64,000 nucleotides of DNA from Barnesiella propionica (GCF_025567045.1 NZ_JAOQJK010000002.1:372001-436000); one strand, 5' to 3'; shown: positions 35,550-45,753, counted from the stretch's first letter. The notes: generated by a model not told the origin, from the letters alone. Numbers and translations: made by a program.

Positions 35550-36227
35550 TTATTTAAGATGGAACATATAGCCCAAAGTAACAGATATTGTTTGATTGGG
35601 AGAAGACGCAAAGACATCTTTTTTACGATTACCATAAAAATCGGCTAAGCCAAAATAATAACGACCTTCCAGTAATATACTATTTTTCCTTACCCTGAAT
35701 TCTATACCGGCCCCTCCGCTTATACCATAATCCACTCGGTTCTTGATAGGCATCGTGTATATTTCGTTCACTTTGTTTTTTCTGGTAAAATCCGGCAGAT
35801 TATGGATATCGAAATTCGTGCTATAACTATCTGAAATCATAAATCCTATTTGAGGCCCTAAATTAAAGAAACCTCTCACGTGCCGGTTCCCAAAGAATAT
35901 ATGGGTCATAAAAGGTAACTCGACATAATTTAAAGTATGAGTATAAGAATAGGGATCCTCTTCGAAATTTTCCTTCCAACCACGTTGCACAAAATTTAAC
36001 TCTACCAGAAAACCAAAATATTTTTCTTCTATATACCGAAAAGATACCCCTCCTTCATATCCTAACAGCATGTTTTGTTTTACTGAGGGCTGAAATGAAA
36101 CCCTTGAAAAAGATGTACCGAATTTAGCACCGATTTCAAGTTCCGGTTTATAATGACGTTGAGCCTGTGAATGGAATACGGCTGTAAACGTAAAAAGGAA
36201 TAACAATATGATTATATTTTTTTTCAT
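35550..36227 (-). CDS. PorT-family outer-membrane beta-barrel protein
   Basis: This 225-residue protein has a signal peptide (1-22) and a sequence of alternating amphipathic strands ending in LGYMFHLK, as an eight-stranded barrel would. Bacteroidetes proteins of this type are called PorT family. True PorT is required for type IX secretion; this one has the general barrel fold but I cannot say it is that ortholog. It is the second gene of an operon with the LysM protein, 15 nt after it. Confidence 0.72.
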   Translation of the reverse strand: MKKNIIILLFLFTFTAVFHSQAQRHYKPELEIGAKFGTSFSRVSFQPSVKQNMLLGYEGGVSFRYIEEKYFGFLVELNFVQRGWKENFEEDPYSYTHTLNYVELPFMTHIFFGNRHVRGFFNLGPQIGFMISDSYSTNFDIHNLPDFTRKNKVNEIYTMPIKNRVDYGISGGAGIEFRVRKNSILLEGRYYFGLADFYGNRKKDVFASSPNQTISVTLGYMFHLK

Positions 36228-36242
36228 CAGGCAATCAAAGCA

Positions 36243-38282
36243 TTAATTCTTTATCTTTACGATATTATAGGCAGGTGTAAAGTTCACGAAATAAAATGAT
36301 TTGTTAATAAATCCACTCCAGTTATTTATCCTTTCAAATTGAAAATCGGTTTGTAATGCTTTCGAATGCATATTATGGGTCTTATTTCCAAAATTATGTC
36401 CGTATTTTCTTAATGCTTCAAGAAAATATAACCCTGTGTCAAATCCTAAAACTGCATATAAAGGATAGGCATTAACCATATTTTGATTATACCAGTAATG
36501 ATATTTCGAATTAAAATCTTTGTAATCATTATCCGTTACATTGGCATAAAAACGAGAAAATATAAACGTATTCAATTTATGGTAATTATTTAATTGCTCA
36601 TTAGTATATGTAATCCATTCCGGATATCCGAATAAAGAAATATCCATATCGCTATGGTCATTGGAGAAAGTTACAAGAGGAGCCATTATTTTGGATAACA
36701 TTGTTCTGCTACCGGAAGTCGGCACAAAGATTACGTTGCTGCATTGGTTTAGCATATCATCCAGAGCATTCACCTTTAATTCCGAGTCGAAGTTTAATTC
36801 TTTGTAAGTGATTTTTTCTTTATTAAGGTCGTCTTTTAATATTTTAGAAAATTCTTTTGACGAGGAACCTTCTTCTTTGCTATTTAAAAATACGATTTCT
36901 TTATTTCTGAATTTTTTGATAAAGCGATTCGATGCTTCTGCATAAAGATATGAATGAGGAATATTTGTCTGGAATATTTTAGCATTATGTGTAACTTCAT
37001 TGCTTTTCAACGAAAAAGAATTTACGACATTAATATTATGTTTCAGGGCATAATCAGCAATTATTTCTATCTGGGAATCTTGTTCCGGTGCGATAATCAT
37101 ATCAATCGCTGACATTTCTTTTTTATTTAGGATAGAACGTACGGTTGCATCGGAGCCTTCAGAATCGTAAACATATAGATTTACCGACGTCCCCTTCCTT
37201 TTCAAACTATCTACAGCCATTAATAAGCCTTGATAATAATCTATGTACAAATTAGATTTACTGTCAGGTTTATTATTAAGCATAAATGGTAAAATAACAG
37301 CAACATTTACAGCTTCTTTTTTGTCACATTTATATAATCGATTGTATATTCTATCTATTTCGTCATTTGTCAATGCCTTTTCCGGCACGATGTATTGCAC
37401 CGTTTTCGGAATATTGATGATCTGGTCTTTCTTGATACTTTTCAAACCGGGATTACAGGCAATAATATCATCCACCGAAATATTAAAATGCCTGGCTATG
37501 CTGTATAATGTCTCATTTTTTTGTACTTTATAAGCAGTATATTCTGTCTTTGTAGCTTTTTCGACAGCTTTTTTGATACCCGGAATGATACGTAATACCG
37601 TACCTATATTAAAATGGGACGGGGATATACCCGGATTGTTCAATAGAATAGATTCTATTTCAGTATTATATTTTTTTGAAACGGAATATAACGTTTCTCC
37701 GGATTCGATAGTATGGAAAATAAATTGTTCGTTAGTATCTGCCTTCGGTTTGTCTTGCGAAGATACAGGTTCAGGCACTTTACCTGTCTGATAGCTTTGA
37801 GGTATTTTTAATATGGCTCCTTCTCTTATTCCTTGTTCCGTACCCGGATTGGCATCAGTAATATCTTTTATGGGAATTTGATACATAAGCGCGATGGCAT
37901 ATAAGGTCTCTCCCCGTTTTACAGTGTGATTGAAAAACTTATTGCCGGAATTTACTTCAAAAACTCGTTCTTGATTATTTTTTTCTTGCTGATTAGTTGA
38001 AACTTCGTTTCGGGATGTATTTTCAGTAGAATCGTCTATGGGGATTAATATAGTCTGGCTTTGTTTTAAACCGTTTTTAGCTTCAGGATTATATTTAATA
38101 ATATCGCTTTGCGAAGTTCCGAATTTCCGGAATAGGGCATAAAAACCTTCTGACTTATCTACTGTATAAATATAAAACTCTTTACCGTCCACGTTCTTAC
38201 GAGGAAGTTTATCTGTTTGACAAAAACCAGATAAAGAAAAGATAGTTATCGCAATAAGGGACAGATATAACCGTACTTTCAT
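36243..38282 (-). CDS. LysM-domain periplasmic protein with C-terminal ligand-binding domain
   Basis: This 679-residue protein has a signal peptide (1-21), then four LysM-type repeats at about 33-78, 112-159, 187-235 and 248-294. The last three are the clearest (HTVKRGETLYAIA, HTIESGETLYSVS, KVQKNETLYSIA). The C-terminal 370 residues look like a type I periplasmic binding fold (Peripla_BP-like): NVAVILPFMLNN, YYQGLLMAVDSLKRKG, VNLYVYDSEGSD and MIIAPEQDSQI are typical. It should bind peptidoglycan and perhaps a small ligand. Transcription is with the PorT-like gene. Confidence 0.82.
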   Translation of the reverse strand: MKVRLYLSLIAITIFSLSGFCQTDKLPRKNVDGKEFYIYTVDKSEGFYALFRKFGTSQSDIIKYNPEAKNGLKQSQTILIPIDDSTENTSRNEVSTNQQEKNNQERVFEVNSGNKFFNHTVKRGETLYAIALMYQIPIKDITDANPGTEQGIREGAILKIPQSYQTGKVPEPVSSQDKPKADTNEQFIFHTIESGETLYSVSKKYNTEIESILLNNPGISPSHFNIGTVLRIIPGIKKAVEKATKTEYTAYKVQKNETLYSIARHFNISVDDIIACNPGLKSIKKDQIINIPKTVQYIVPEKALTNDEIDRIYNRLYKCDKKEAVNVAVILPFMLNNKPDSKSNLYIDYYQGLLMAVDSLKRKGTSVNLYVYDSEGSDATVRSILNKKEMSAIDMIIAPEQDSQIEIIADYALKHNINVVNSFSLKSNEVTHNAKIFQTNIPHSYLYAEASNRFIKKFRNKEIVFLNSKEEGSSSKEFSKILKDDLNKEKITYKELNFDSELKVNALDDMLNQCSNVIFVPTSGSRTMLSKIMAPLVTFSNDHSDMDISLFGYPEWITYTNEQLNNYHKLNTFIFSRFYANVTDNDYKDFNSKYHYWYNQNMVNAYPLYAVLGFDTGLYFLEALRKYGHNFGNKTHNMHSKALQTDFQFERINNWSGFINKSFYFVNFTPAYNIVKIKN

Positions 38283-38327
38283 AGAATTATGATAATTATA
38301 TAATTACTCTGATATACATTAAGATTA

Positions 38328-38335
38328 CAAAGGTA
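38328..38335 (-). promoter_or_regulatory. -7 element of the LysM-PorT-like operon
   Basis: The minus strand reads TACCTTTG, 45 nt before the start codon. No clear -33 element. Confidence 0.45.
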
Positions 38336-38445
38336 TAATTTTTTTCGGTTCTCATGTAGGAATGAACTTTTGTAATAATTAAATTTATAATTTTTCATTA
38401 TGTTTTTTTTGAGATTAATGATTCTTATTTGCCTCTCAAAATCAT

Positions 38446-38453
38446 TATCTTTG
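38446..38453 (+). promoter_or_regulatory. -7 element upstream of the leader ORF and CHU_C gene
   Basis: TATCTTTG is 26 nt before the leader-ORF ATG and 85 nt before the main ATG. The -33 element is uncertain. Confidence 0.5.
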
Positions 38454-38479
38454 TGTTTTATTCAGCCGCAATAAAAAAT

Positions 38480-38542
38480 ATGGCATTTCGTTTTAATGGT
38501 AAAGATTATCCTCTAATATTAAATAAATTTACATCCAAATGA
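38480..38542 (+). CDS. Possible 20-residue leader peptide, translationally coupled
   Basis: A 20-codon frame (MAFRFNGKDY...) ends in a TGA that overlaps the start codon of the downstream gene as ATGA. Its ATG lies 26 nt after a good -7 box, the usual distance in this window. That makes it a candidate upstream ORF that controls or couples translation of the CHU_C gene. There is no match to a known leader. Chance occurrence is possible because the frame is short. Confidence 0.4.
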   Translation: MAFRFNGKDYPLILNKFTSK

Positions 38543-39855
38543 GAAAATTGATTTTCATCTCTTTTTTGACATTTTTCATTCAGTCCTCAAGGGGAGGTGA
38601 AATAATTATACAAGGAGGCATCAAACCCGCATATAAATATACGCCAGAAAGTTCTACCGGTTTGGAAGGGGTGTATGTTATATATGGCACAAATGGAGTA
38701 TCAATACAATATACTGCCGACACAAACTCTGAAATTACGTGGTATAAATTCGATTACAGGGGAGCGGCTTACGGAACCATTGTGCCAGAAGCTGTTCAGA
38801 ATGGAAATATATCGATCCTACAGCCTATAGATGCCAATTGCGGATATATGATTGAACAAAACGGTCGTTCTGATTTTTTGTGGATAGTTGATTATTTGTC
38901 TTATCCTTTAGAAATGAACAGTCTTTCATTCTCTCCCGAAAAAGGGCAGTGCGATGTTACGCAATTGATTATTGACGGAAAAGGGAATAAAATTACATAC
39001 TATAGCATAAATGGCGTACCTAAAGAACTGCACAGGGATCTGACATTGACTTATAATACATTGGAATGGAATAATGAAAACACCCAATATGTCAATAAAG
39101 AAGTTAGTGAAAACCTGAATTCATTCATGAATAATATTTCGGTGACAGCTCCATTGTGCAATACTGTTTTTTCGTTGAACGGAGATCAAATGCTTAAATA
39201 TTGGGGTATGCAGCAAACTGTGACATCTCCTGAATATGTTACTGCAGCTGTGGGTGTAACAGCATACGCCAAGCAGGAAACCCGGGACGATAATACGAAT
39301 GAATGGAACCGCGTACCAGCAGATGGTACATACGGTGGATCCGCTCCGGTGGATATAGATTTTTATGCATATTTTACGGATGCAGTGAGGCATATCGAAT
39401 GGCAATTTTCCCGTTATCAGGATTTTTCTATTATAGAATACCGTTATAATGATGAAGTATTACATTATACTTTTCGTGACCAAGGCACTATCTATGTTAG
39501 GTTGGCCGGAAGCAGTGATGAAGCGGAATGTGAATCTTACAGCGAAACCTTTACAATAAGTATAGGAGAATCAAGACTGGAAGAACCCAATATATTCAGC
39601 CCCGGTTCGTCACCGGGTATAAATGATGAATGGAAAGTAGCGTATCAATCGATTACGTCTTTCAAATGTTGGATATTCAATAAGTGGGGAGTTCAGGTAT
39701 TTTATTTTGATGATCCGTCAAAAGGGTGGGATGGAAAATACAAAGGAAAATATGTGGATCCTGGTGTATATTATTATGTAATTGAAGCGAAAGGAGCCGA
39801 TGGAGTTTCATACAAGCATAAGGGTGATATAAATATCCTTCGTTCAAAAAATTGA
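38539..39855 (+). CDS. Exported protein with gliding-motility/CHU_C-type C-terminal domain
   Basis: This 438-residue protein begins with a signal peptide (about 1-19). The C-terminal 90 residues (PNIFSPGSSPGINDEW..., then FNKWGVQVFY and GWDGKYKGKYVDPGVYYYVI) match the CHU_C / gliding-motility-associated C-terminal domain, a type IX secretion signal of type B. The body has repetitive beta-type sequence without a recognised fold. It overlaps a possible leader ORF and is 4 nt upstream of a lytic transglycosylase. Export by type IX secretion to the cell surface is inferred. Confidence 0.82.
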   Translation: MRKLIFISFLTFFIQSSRGGEIIIQGGIKPAYKYTPESSTGLEGVYVIYGTNGVSIQYTADTNSEITWYKFDYRGAAYGTIVPEAVQNGNISILQPIDANCGYMIEQNGRSDFLWIVDYLSYPLEMNSLSFSPEKGQCDVTQLIIDGKGNKITYYSINGVPKELHRDLTLTYNTLEWNNENTQYVNKEVSENLNSFMNNISVTAPLCNTVFSLNGDQMLKYWGMQQTVTSPEYVTAAVGVTAYAKQETRDDNTNEWNRVPADGTYGGSAPVDIDFYAYFTDAVRHIEWQFSRYQDFSIIEYRYNDEVLHYTFRDQGTIYVRLAGSSDEAECESYSETFTISIGESRLEEPNIFSPGSSPGINDEWKVAYQSITSFKCWIFNKWGVQVFYFDDPSKGWDGKYKGKYVDPGVYYYVIEAKGADGVSYKHKGDINILRSKN

Positions 39856-39859
39856 TCAA

Positions 39860-40828
39860 ATGAAAATAAAAGCAATATATATAGTCTCAGGTTGTATCTT
39901 ATTCATTGGAAGTATTTTATTTACTTCTTTCCGTTCTGCTCCCGGAGTAGTTCAGCCCTATCGGGAAACTCCCTCTTTTTCAGTCCCGGAATTCCCTTCA
40001 CATATTTCTTTTGCCGGTGAAGATGTGGATCTTGAACGTTTTGATATGTATGAACGCTATGACAGAGAACTTACCTCTTTGTGTTACGGACATACGAATA
40101 CGTTATTAATATTAAAACGAGCCAATCGTTATTTTCCCATCATAGAGCCTATCTTGAAAAAACAAGGAATACCTGAAGATTTTTTATACTTGGTAGCAGT
40201 AGAGAGTTTGTTAAATATACGAGCTCTTTCCCCTGTAAAAGCGGCAGGATTATGGCAGCTCATGAGCAAAACCGGACAACAATATGGTCTTGAGGTGAAT
40301 GATTATGTAGACGAACGCTATAATATAGAAATGGCCACTATTGCCGCATGTAAATATCTGAAAGATGCATATAACAAGTACGGAAGCTGGCTTACGGTCG
40401 CCGCCTCTTATAATGCAGGCATGGGCCGCATTTCTTCGGAATTGTCAAAACAAATGGTAGATCATACTTTCGATTTGTGGCTCAATGAAGAAACTTCCCG
40501 TTATGTATTTCGTATTTTAGGTATAAAAGAAATATTGTCCCGGCCAGCTGAATATGGCTTCACTTTAAGAAAAAAGCAATTATATCAACCGATTCGTACC
40601 CGAAAATTAGAGATAGATACAGCTATCACCGATCTGGCTCAGTTTGCAAAAGAGCAAGGTATTACATATTCTCAGCTAAAAGAGTTTAATTTATGGTTAA
40701 GAGGAAGAGAGCTTCCAAATAAAACCGGCAAAAAATATATTATTCAGATTCCGATCGAACAAGACATGTATTATAATGGCAGACGTGAGTACGTTGTTTA
40801 TCGAAAAAATTGGATTACTGAACAATAA
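39860..40828 (+). CDS. Lytic transglycosylase (SLT/MltD-like)
   Basis: This 322-residue membrane-tethered enzyme has an N-terminal hydrophobic segment (residues 4-22). The SLT catalytic domain has the acid Glu115 in LVAVESLLN, followed by SPVKAAGLWQLM, with YDERYN-like and AASYNAGMGRI segments. It cleaves the glycan strands of peptidoglycan to 1,6-anhydro products. There is a short C-terminal part without clear LysM repeats. It lies 4 nt after the CHU_C gene and 24 nt before uvrA. Confidence 0.9.
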   Translation: MKIKAIYIVSGCILFIGSILFTSFRSAPGVVQPYRETPSFSVPEFPSHISFAGEDVDLERFDMYERYDRELTSLCYGHTNTLLILKRANRYFPIIEPILKKQGIPEDFLYLVAVESLLNIRALSPVKAAGLWQLMSKTGQQYGLEVNDYVDERYNIEMATIAACKYLKDAYNKYGSWLTVAASYNAGMGRISSELSKQMVDHTFDLWLNEETSRYVFRILGIKEILSRPAEYGFTLRKKQLYQPIRTRKLEIDTAITDLAQFAKEQGITYSQLKEFNLWLRGRELPNKTGKKYIIQIPIEQDMYYNGRREYVVYRKNWITEQ

Positions 40829-40852
40829 CGGATTTTCAATCAGGTATATAAA

Positions 40853-43672
40853 ATGAATAAAGAAGATATAATCTCTGTTTATGGCGCACGTGTGCACAAC
40901 TTAAAAAATATTGATGTAACAATTCCACGGAATAGTGTAACAGTTATTACCGGATTAAGTGGAAGCGGGAAATCTTCGTTGGCTTTTGATACGATTTTTG
41001 CGGAAGGACAACGCCGTTATATCGAGACTTTTTCCGCCTATGCCCGTAACATGTTGGGTAACCTTGAGAGGCCCGATGTGGACAAAATTACGGGATTAAG
41101 CCCAGTGATATCTATTGAACAAAAAACCACGAATAAAAATCCGCGTTCTACAGTAGGAACCACTACCGAGATTTTTGATTTTTTACGTTTGTTATTTGCC
41201 CGGGCGGGAGAAGCTTATTCCTATCTTTCCGGCGAGAAGATGATTAAATACACCGAAGAACAGATTCTGTCACTTATTATTGAAAGATACAACGGCAAAA
41301 AGACATATATCCTGGCACCCCTGGTAAGAAATCGAAAAGGACATTATAAAGAGCTATTTGAACAGATACGTAAAAAAGGCTATTTAACAGTCCGTGTCGA
41401 CGGAGAGCTAAAGGAGATTACCCATGGTATGAAACTGGACCGTTATAAAAACCATAGCGTAGAACTTGTTGTTGATAAACTTATCATTTCCGAGAAAGAC
41501 GAACGCCGGTTGAAGGATAGTGTAAAAACGGCTATGAAACAAGGAGACGGGCTCATTATGATATTGGATGCCGACAGTAACGAGTTGAGACATTATAGCC
41601 GTCAGTTGATGGACCCGAAAACGGGGCTCTCGTATAGCGAACCGGCTCCTCATAATTTTTCTTTTAATTCACCCCAAGGAGCTTGTCCGGGGTGTAAAGG
41701 ACTGGGATATGTAAACGTAATCGATAGGGTGAAAATCATTCCCGATTCTGATTTATCCATACATGCAGGGGGAATAGTTCCATTAGGAAAATATAAAAAT
41801 ACACTTATTTTCTGGCAGATTCAGGCAATTCTGGAAAAATACGGCGTCACGATTAAAACTCCTATAAAAGAAGTTCCCGAAGAGGCGTTAGAGGATATAT
41901 TGAACGGTACGGACGAACGGCTGAATATTAAAAATGATTCTTTAGGTACTTCCAATTATTTCCTCACTTTCGACGGTTTAGTAAAATACATTGAAATTCA
42001 GCAACAAAGCGATGCATCTTCTCAGGCGCAGAAGTGGGCCGGACAATTCGTCAAAACAATAACTTGTCCTCAATGCAGAGGTGCCAGACTGAATAAAGAA
42101 GCTTTGCATTACCGCATTGATGAAAAGAATATAGCGCAATTAGCCGAAATGGATATTTCAGAACTATATGAATGGGTTAACCAGGTCGAGAAACGGCTAA
42201 ACAAACAACAATCGCAAATAGCTGTTGAAATCTTGAAAGAGATTAGAGGACGTCTGCATTTTCTGGTAGATGTAGGCTTGGAATATTTAAATCTGAACAG
42301 GGCTTCGGCCACTTTGTCAGGAGGAGAAAGCCAAAGAATACGTCTGGCTACTCAAATAGGGTCCCAATTAGTCAATGTTCTATATATACTCGATGAGCCC
42401 AGTATAGGATTACACCAGCGGGATAATACGCGCCTCATAGATTCCCTGAAACAATTGAGAGATACAGGAAATTCCATTATAGTGGTTGAACATGATAAGG
42501 AAATGATGCTAAAATCCGATTATGTCATCGATATGGGACCTCGTGCCGGCCGCTTAGGGGGCAATGTCGTCTTTTCCGGAACACCAGAAGAAATGTTGAA
42601 AACCAATACACTTACCGCCGCTTATTTGAATGGCCGGGCCAAAATTGAAATTCCGGCTGTAAGACGCTCTGGAAACGGTAAGAGAATTTTATTGAAAGGA
42701 GCAAAAGGAAATAATCTTAAGAATGTAACAGCTGAATTTCCGTTAGGTAAATTCATATGTGTGACAGGAGTTTCCGGCAGTGGAAAATCAAGCCTTATTA
42801 ATGGAACCTTACAACCCATTATCAGCCGGCAATTTTATCGTTCTCTGAAAGAACCATTACCTTATGACGATATTGAAGGGCTGGAAAATATTGATAAGAT
42901 CGTAACGGTTGACCAGTCGCCTTTGGGACGTACTCCTCGTTCGAACCCGGCTACATATACAGGTGTATTTTCTGATATAAGAAATGTGTTCGTAGAATTG
43001 CCTGAAGCGAAGATTAGAGGATATAAGCCGGGACGTTTTTCTTTTAATGTGGCAGGAGGCAGGTGTGAAGTGTGTGGCGGGAATGGGTATAAAACGATTG
43101 AAATGAATTTTTTACCCGATGTACTGGTCCCTTGTGAAGAATGCCATGGCAAAAGATATAACAGGGAGACTTTGGAAGTCCGTTTCAAAGGAAAGTCTAT
43201 AGCAGATGTCCTTGATATGACTATTAACCAAGCTGTAGAGTTCTTCGAATCAATACCCGCTATAATCTCTAAAATTAAAGTATTGCAGGATGTAGGCTTG
43301 GGATATATAAAGTTAGGACAACCCTCCACAACTTTATCGGGGGGAGAAAGTCAACGGGTAAAATTAGCAACCGAACTGGCAAAAAAAGATACAGGAAAAA
43401 CATTATATATATTAGATGAACCTACGACTGGTTTACATTTTGAAGATATACGCGTTTTATTGAATGTTCTTAACAAATTGGTGGATAAAGGAAACACAGT
43501 ACTTGTGATCGAACATAATATGGACGTCATCAAATCTGCCGACTATATTATTGATATGGGACCGGAAGGAGGACGTCATGGAGGAAATCTATTGGCTACA
43601 GGAACTCCTGAAGAAATCTGTAAATCGGATACTTTTACTACTAAATATTTAAAAGAAGAACTTAATTTATAA
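40853..43672 (+). CDS. uvrA: Excinuclease ABC subunit A
   Basis: This 939-residue ABC-type ATPase recognises DNA damage in nucleotide-excision repair. Two nucleotide-binding sites are visible: Walker [15 protein letters not shown] and [14 protein letters not shown] signatures [13 protein letters not shown] and [13 protein letters not shown]. Zinc fingers are formed by CPGCKGLGY ... CPQCRG and by CEVCGGNGY ... CEECHG. Length is standard. It lies 24 nt after the lytic transglycosylase gene and ends before a terminator. Confidence 0.97.
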   Translation: MNKEDIISVYGARVHNLKNIDVTIPRNSVTVITGLSGSGKSSLAFDTIFAEGQRRYIETFSAYARNMLGNLERPDVDKITGLSPVISIEQKTTNKNPRSTVGTTTEIFDFLRLLFARAGEAYSYLSGEKMIKYTEEQILSLIIERYNGKKTYILAPLVRNRKGHYKELFEQIRKKGYLTVRVDGELKEITHGMKLDRYKNHSVELVVDKLIISEKDERRLKDSVKTAMKQGDGLIMILDADSNELRHYSRQLMDPKTGLSYSEPAPHNFSFNSPQGACPGCKGLGYVNVIDRVKIIPDSDLSIHAGGIVPLGKYKNTLIFWQIQAILEKYGVTIKTPIKEVPEEALEDILNGTDERLNIKNDSLGTSNYFLTFDGLVKYIEIQQQSDASSQAQKWAGQFVKTITCPQCRGARLNKEALHYRIDEKNIAQLAEMDISELYEWVNQVEKRLNKQQSQIAVEILKEIRGRLHFLVDVGLEYLNLNRASATLSGGESQRIRLATQIGSQLVNVLYILDEPSIGLHQRDNTRLIDSLKQLRDTGNSIIVVEHDKEMMLKSDYVIDMGPRAGRLGGNVVFSGTPEEMLKTNTLTAAYLNGRAKIEIPAVRRSGNGKRILLKGAKGNNLKNVTAEFPLGKFICVTGVSGSGKSSLINGTLQPIISRQFYRSLKEPLPYDDIEGLENIDKIVTVDQSPLGRTPRSNPATYTGVFSDIRNVFVELPEAKIRGYKPGRFSFNVAGGRCEVCGGNGYKTIEMNFLPDVLVPCEECHGKRYNRETLEVRFKGKSIADVLDMTINQAVEFFESIPAIISKIKVLQDVGLGYIKLGQPSTTLSGGESQRVKLATELAKKDTGKTLYILDEPTTGLHFEDIRVLLNVLNKLVDKGNTVLVIEHNMDVIKSADYIIDMGPEGGRHGGNLLATGTPEEICKSDTFTTKYLKEELNL

Positions 43673-43699
43673 ACAGAATTATAGTTCTATTTATTTTGT

Positions 43700-43738
43700 A
43701 TGGTTTGTAAATACTTGTTCTAAGCATTTACGAACCAT
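43700..43738 (+). terminator. Terminator of uvrA
   Basis: A 13-bp stem with one wobble pair (43700-43712 with 43726-43738), a 13-nt loop and a T-rich tail after it. Confidence 0.65.
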
Positions 43739-44352
43739 TTATTTTATTGTAGATCAATAACATTCTTGAAAAGAACATCAATATTTAAAGTAAAATCCAG
43801 CGAATAGGATTCACAAACCGGAGATATGTTCACAAATATGAGTAAGAAAAACGGTATAAGATAAAAATTTTAGGGACCTGACTTTATGTAAATAAAAAAT
43901 CATATTAATTAATTATTTAATTTACGAAATTATGATTTATTTATTATTGTAAATTACATAAACAAGCAAATATAATTCACAAAAGTAAATCAATAATCAA
44001 ATTTACAAAACAAATATTATAAATAGGGTAGAGCTATAGAAAATGTAAACAATGCCAATTTCTACCTATAAATATTTATTATATCTATTATATAAATACA
44101 TCAATTTATTTAAAACCAGATATTTATAACTTAATTATAAAGCTTTAATTGAACTACAAAACGGAATATATCCGTAAACAACGTCAAATCAAAGTATTTA
44201 CATTTAATATATTAAATATATTATTATATATCAATGAATTAATATAAATATAAGAAGTGTTTCTTTAATCGATATTCGTCTTGTTAATTTTGTGAATTTA
44301 CATTTTGCATGTATGAAATTACATTTGTAAATGATAAAATACTTTCTTGTTA
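43739..44352. other. AT-rich intergenic region upstream of the XRE gene
   Basis: Over 600 bases contain no convincing gene. They are very AT-rich, with repeated TTTAC/GTAAA words, including ATGTAAAC at 44043-44050, CGTAAACA at 44172-44179 and several TTTACA. This may be a regulatory or decayed region. Confidence 0.5.
44043..44050 (+). promoter_or_regulatory. ATGTAAAC word (distal)
   Basis: An exact copy of the 8-mer that forms the inverted pair around the XRE promoter, 324 bp further upstream. Confidence 0.35.
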
Positions 44353-44384
44353 TTTGATTTTGCAAACAATATTGTTTACATTTG
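44353..44384 (+). promoter_or_regulatory. Promoter of the XRE regulator
   Basis: TTTG (44353-44356), 20 nt, then TACATTTG (44377-44384) match the consensus fully. The ATG follows 51 nt later. Confidence 0.75.
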
Positions 44385-44412
44385 TACTTTGATTTAATTT
44401 GCTTATGTAAAC
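44374..44412. promoter_or_regulatory. Inverted GTTTACAT/ATGTAAAC pair, candidate autoregulatory operator
   Basis: GTTTACAT at 44374-44381 overlaps the -7 box, and its exact reverse complement ATGTAAAC lies at 44405-44412 near the expected start of transcription. The spacing is 23 nt. The position suits a repressor that blocks its own promoter. Confidence 0.5.
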
Positions 44413-44435
44413 TATTAAATCTGTATACAATTGAT

Positions 44436-44918
44436 ATGATAAACAGACTAAAAGAATTTATGACTGTAGAAGGTATAACTTCTACTCAATTAGCGGATAA
44501 CATAGGCGTTAAAAGGCCAAATTTCTCTCAAATACTTACTGGACGCAGCAAAAAAATAAGTACCGAGATAGTTGCCAAATTGCATAAAGTATACCCGGAA
44601 CTTTCTATGAACTGGCTTATTTCTGGAGAAGGAGAAATGTATATTCAACGACAACAAAAAAATGAAAAAGGAATAATATCTTTATTTGATGAGATTTCAA
44701 TAAATCGGCCGGATGTACACAAAGAGCATCAATATGGCGAAGAAATGGTAGATAAGAGCGCGATTGAACCTAACAAAAATACTGAAAATGAAAACACTAT
44801 ACCTAATTTAGCCGTGGTTTCAAAAGAAAAAGAAATAAGTAAGAAAGTTGTGAAAATTATGGTTTTTTATTCCGACAATACTTTTGAAACATTTTCACCG
44901 GATATTATCTCCCGCTAA
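44436..44918 (+). CDS. XRE-family helix-turn-helix regulator
   Basis: This 160-residue protein has an N-terminal HTH (about 5-65): LKEFMTVEGITSTQLADNIGVKRPNFSQILTG-type sequence, with SQILTGRSKKIS after the recognition helix and ISGEGEMY at the end. Such Bacteroidales regulators resemble phage repressors. The C-terminal 90 residues are low in complexity with no known domain. I chose ATG 44436, since the longer frame starts with a TTG inside the promoter. It has a full promoter with an inverted repeat, so autoregulation is likely. Confidence 0.85.
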   Translation: MINRLKEFMTVEGITSTQLADNIGVKRPNFSQILTGRSKKISTEIVAKLHKVYPELSMNWLISGEGEMYIQRQQKNEKGIISLFDEISINRPDVHKEHQYGEEMVDKSAIEPNKNTENENTIPNLAVVSKEKEISKKVVKIMVFYSDNTFETFSPDIISR

Positions 44919-44947
44919 AATAAATTTATTTATTCCATGAACTGTTT

Positions 44948-44955
44948 TATCTTTG
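44948..44955 (+). promoter_or_regulatory. -7 element of pyrK-pyrD
   Basis: TATCTTTG lies 21 nt upstream of the pyrK ATG (44977). It shows that a longer frame beginning with TTG at 44953 is not the true start. No -33 TTG is clear. Confidence 0.5.
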
Positions 44956-44976
44956 CAAAAGCAAATTTATTATTTC

Positions 44977-45753
44977 ATGAAAAAATATATCCTAGATTTT
45001 AGGCTGACCGAGAATGTATCTCTACATTCCAATTACTCATTAATGAAATTTATTCCCGTTAAAGGAATATTACCAAATATGTTGCCGGGACAATTTGCGG
45101 AAGTCAGAATAGATTGTTCCGCTTCGACTTTTTTACGCAGGCCTATTTCCATTAATTATATTGATACAGAAAAAAAGGAATTATGGCTGCTTGTGCGCAA
45201 TGCAGGAAAAGGAACACATAATCTTATATCGTCTAAACCCGGGAATATAATTAATATGATTCTTCCTTTAGGAAACAGCTTTTCATTGCCTGAAAAAAAA
45301 GAAAAAATATTACTTATTGGCGGAGGTGTAGGGGTTGCTCCTATGCTTTTTTGGGGGAATTACTTAAAAGAACATGGTTATACTCCTAATTTTTTAATCG
45401 GTGCGCGTACAGAAAAGGATTTATTAGAACTCGATTTGTTTAAAAAGACGGGAGCCACATATATAACAACAGAAGATGGTTCTAAAGGGGAAAAAGGATT
45501 TGTAACCCACCACTCCATATTAAGCAAAACAAAATTTGACCGGATATATTGTTGTGGCCCACAGCCAATGATGATATCTATTGCCAAATATTCAAAATCG
45601 AATGGAATAGAATGTGAAGTTTCATTGGAAAATATGATGGCATGTGGTGTCGGAGCGTGCTTGTGTTGTGTTGAAGATACAACAGATGGTCATTTATGTG
45701 TGTGCAAAGAAGGTCCGATTTTTAATATCAAAAAGTTGAAATGGGAAATTTAA
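44977..45753 (+). CDS. pyrK: Dihydroorotate dehydrogenase electron-transfer subunit
   Basis: This 258-residue iron-sulfur flavoprotein has a ferredoxin-reductase-like fold with FAD motif [11 protein letters not shown] motif [10 protein letters not shown], and a C-terminal [2Fe-2S] site formed by cysteines in [12 protein letters not shown] and LCVCKEG. With PyrD it forms dihydroorotate dehydrogenase B and passes electrons to NAD+ in pyrimidine synthesis. It overlaps pyrD by 13 nt. I set the start at ATG 44977 from the -7 box spacing. Confidence 0.93.
   Translation: MKKYILDFRLTENVSLHSNYSLMKFIPVKGILPNMLPGQFAEVRIDCSASTFLRRPISINYIDTEKKELWLLVRNAGKGTHNLISSKPGNIINMILPLGNSFSLPEKKEKILLIGGGVGVAPMLFWGNYLKEHGYTPNFLIGARTEKDLLELDLFKKTGATYITTEDGSKGEKGFVTHHSILSKTKFDRIYCCGPQPMMISIAKYSKSNGIECEVSLENMMACGVGACLCCVEDTTDGHLCVCKEGPIFNIKKLKWEI

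Noticed and set aside
43739..44352. Possible CRISPR array or origin in the AT-rich gap
   Set aside because: There are no regularly spaced repeats, and the words are short and irregular. No DnaA-box cluster was seen.
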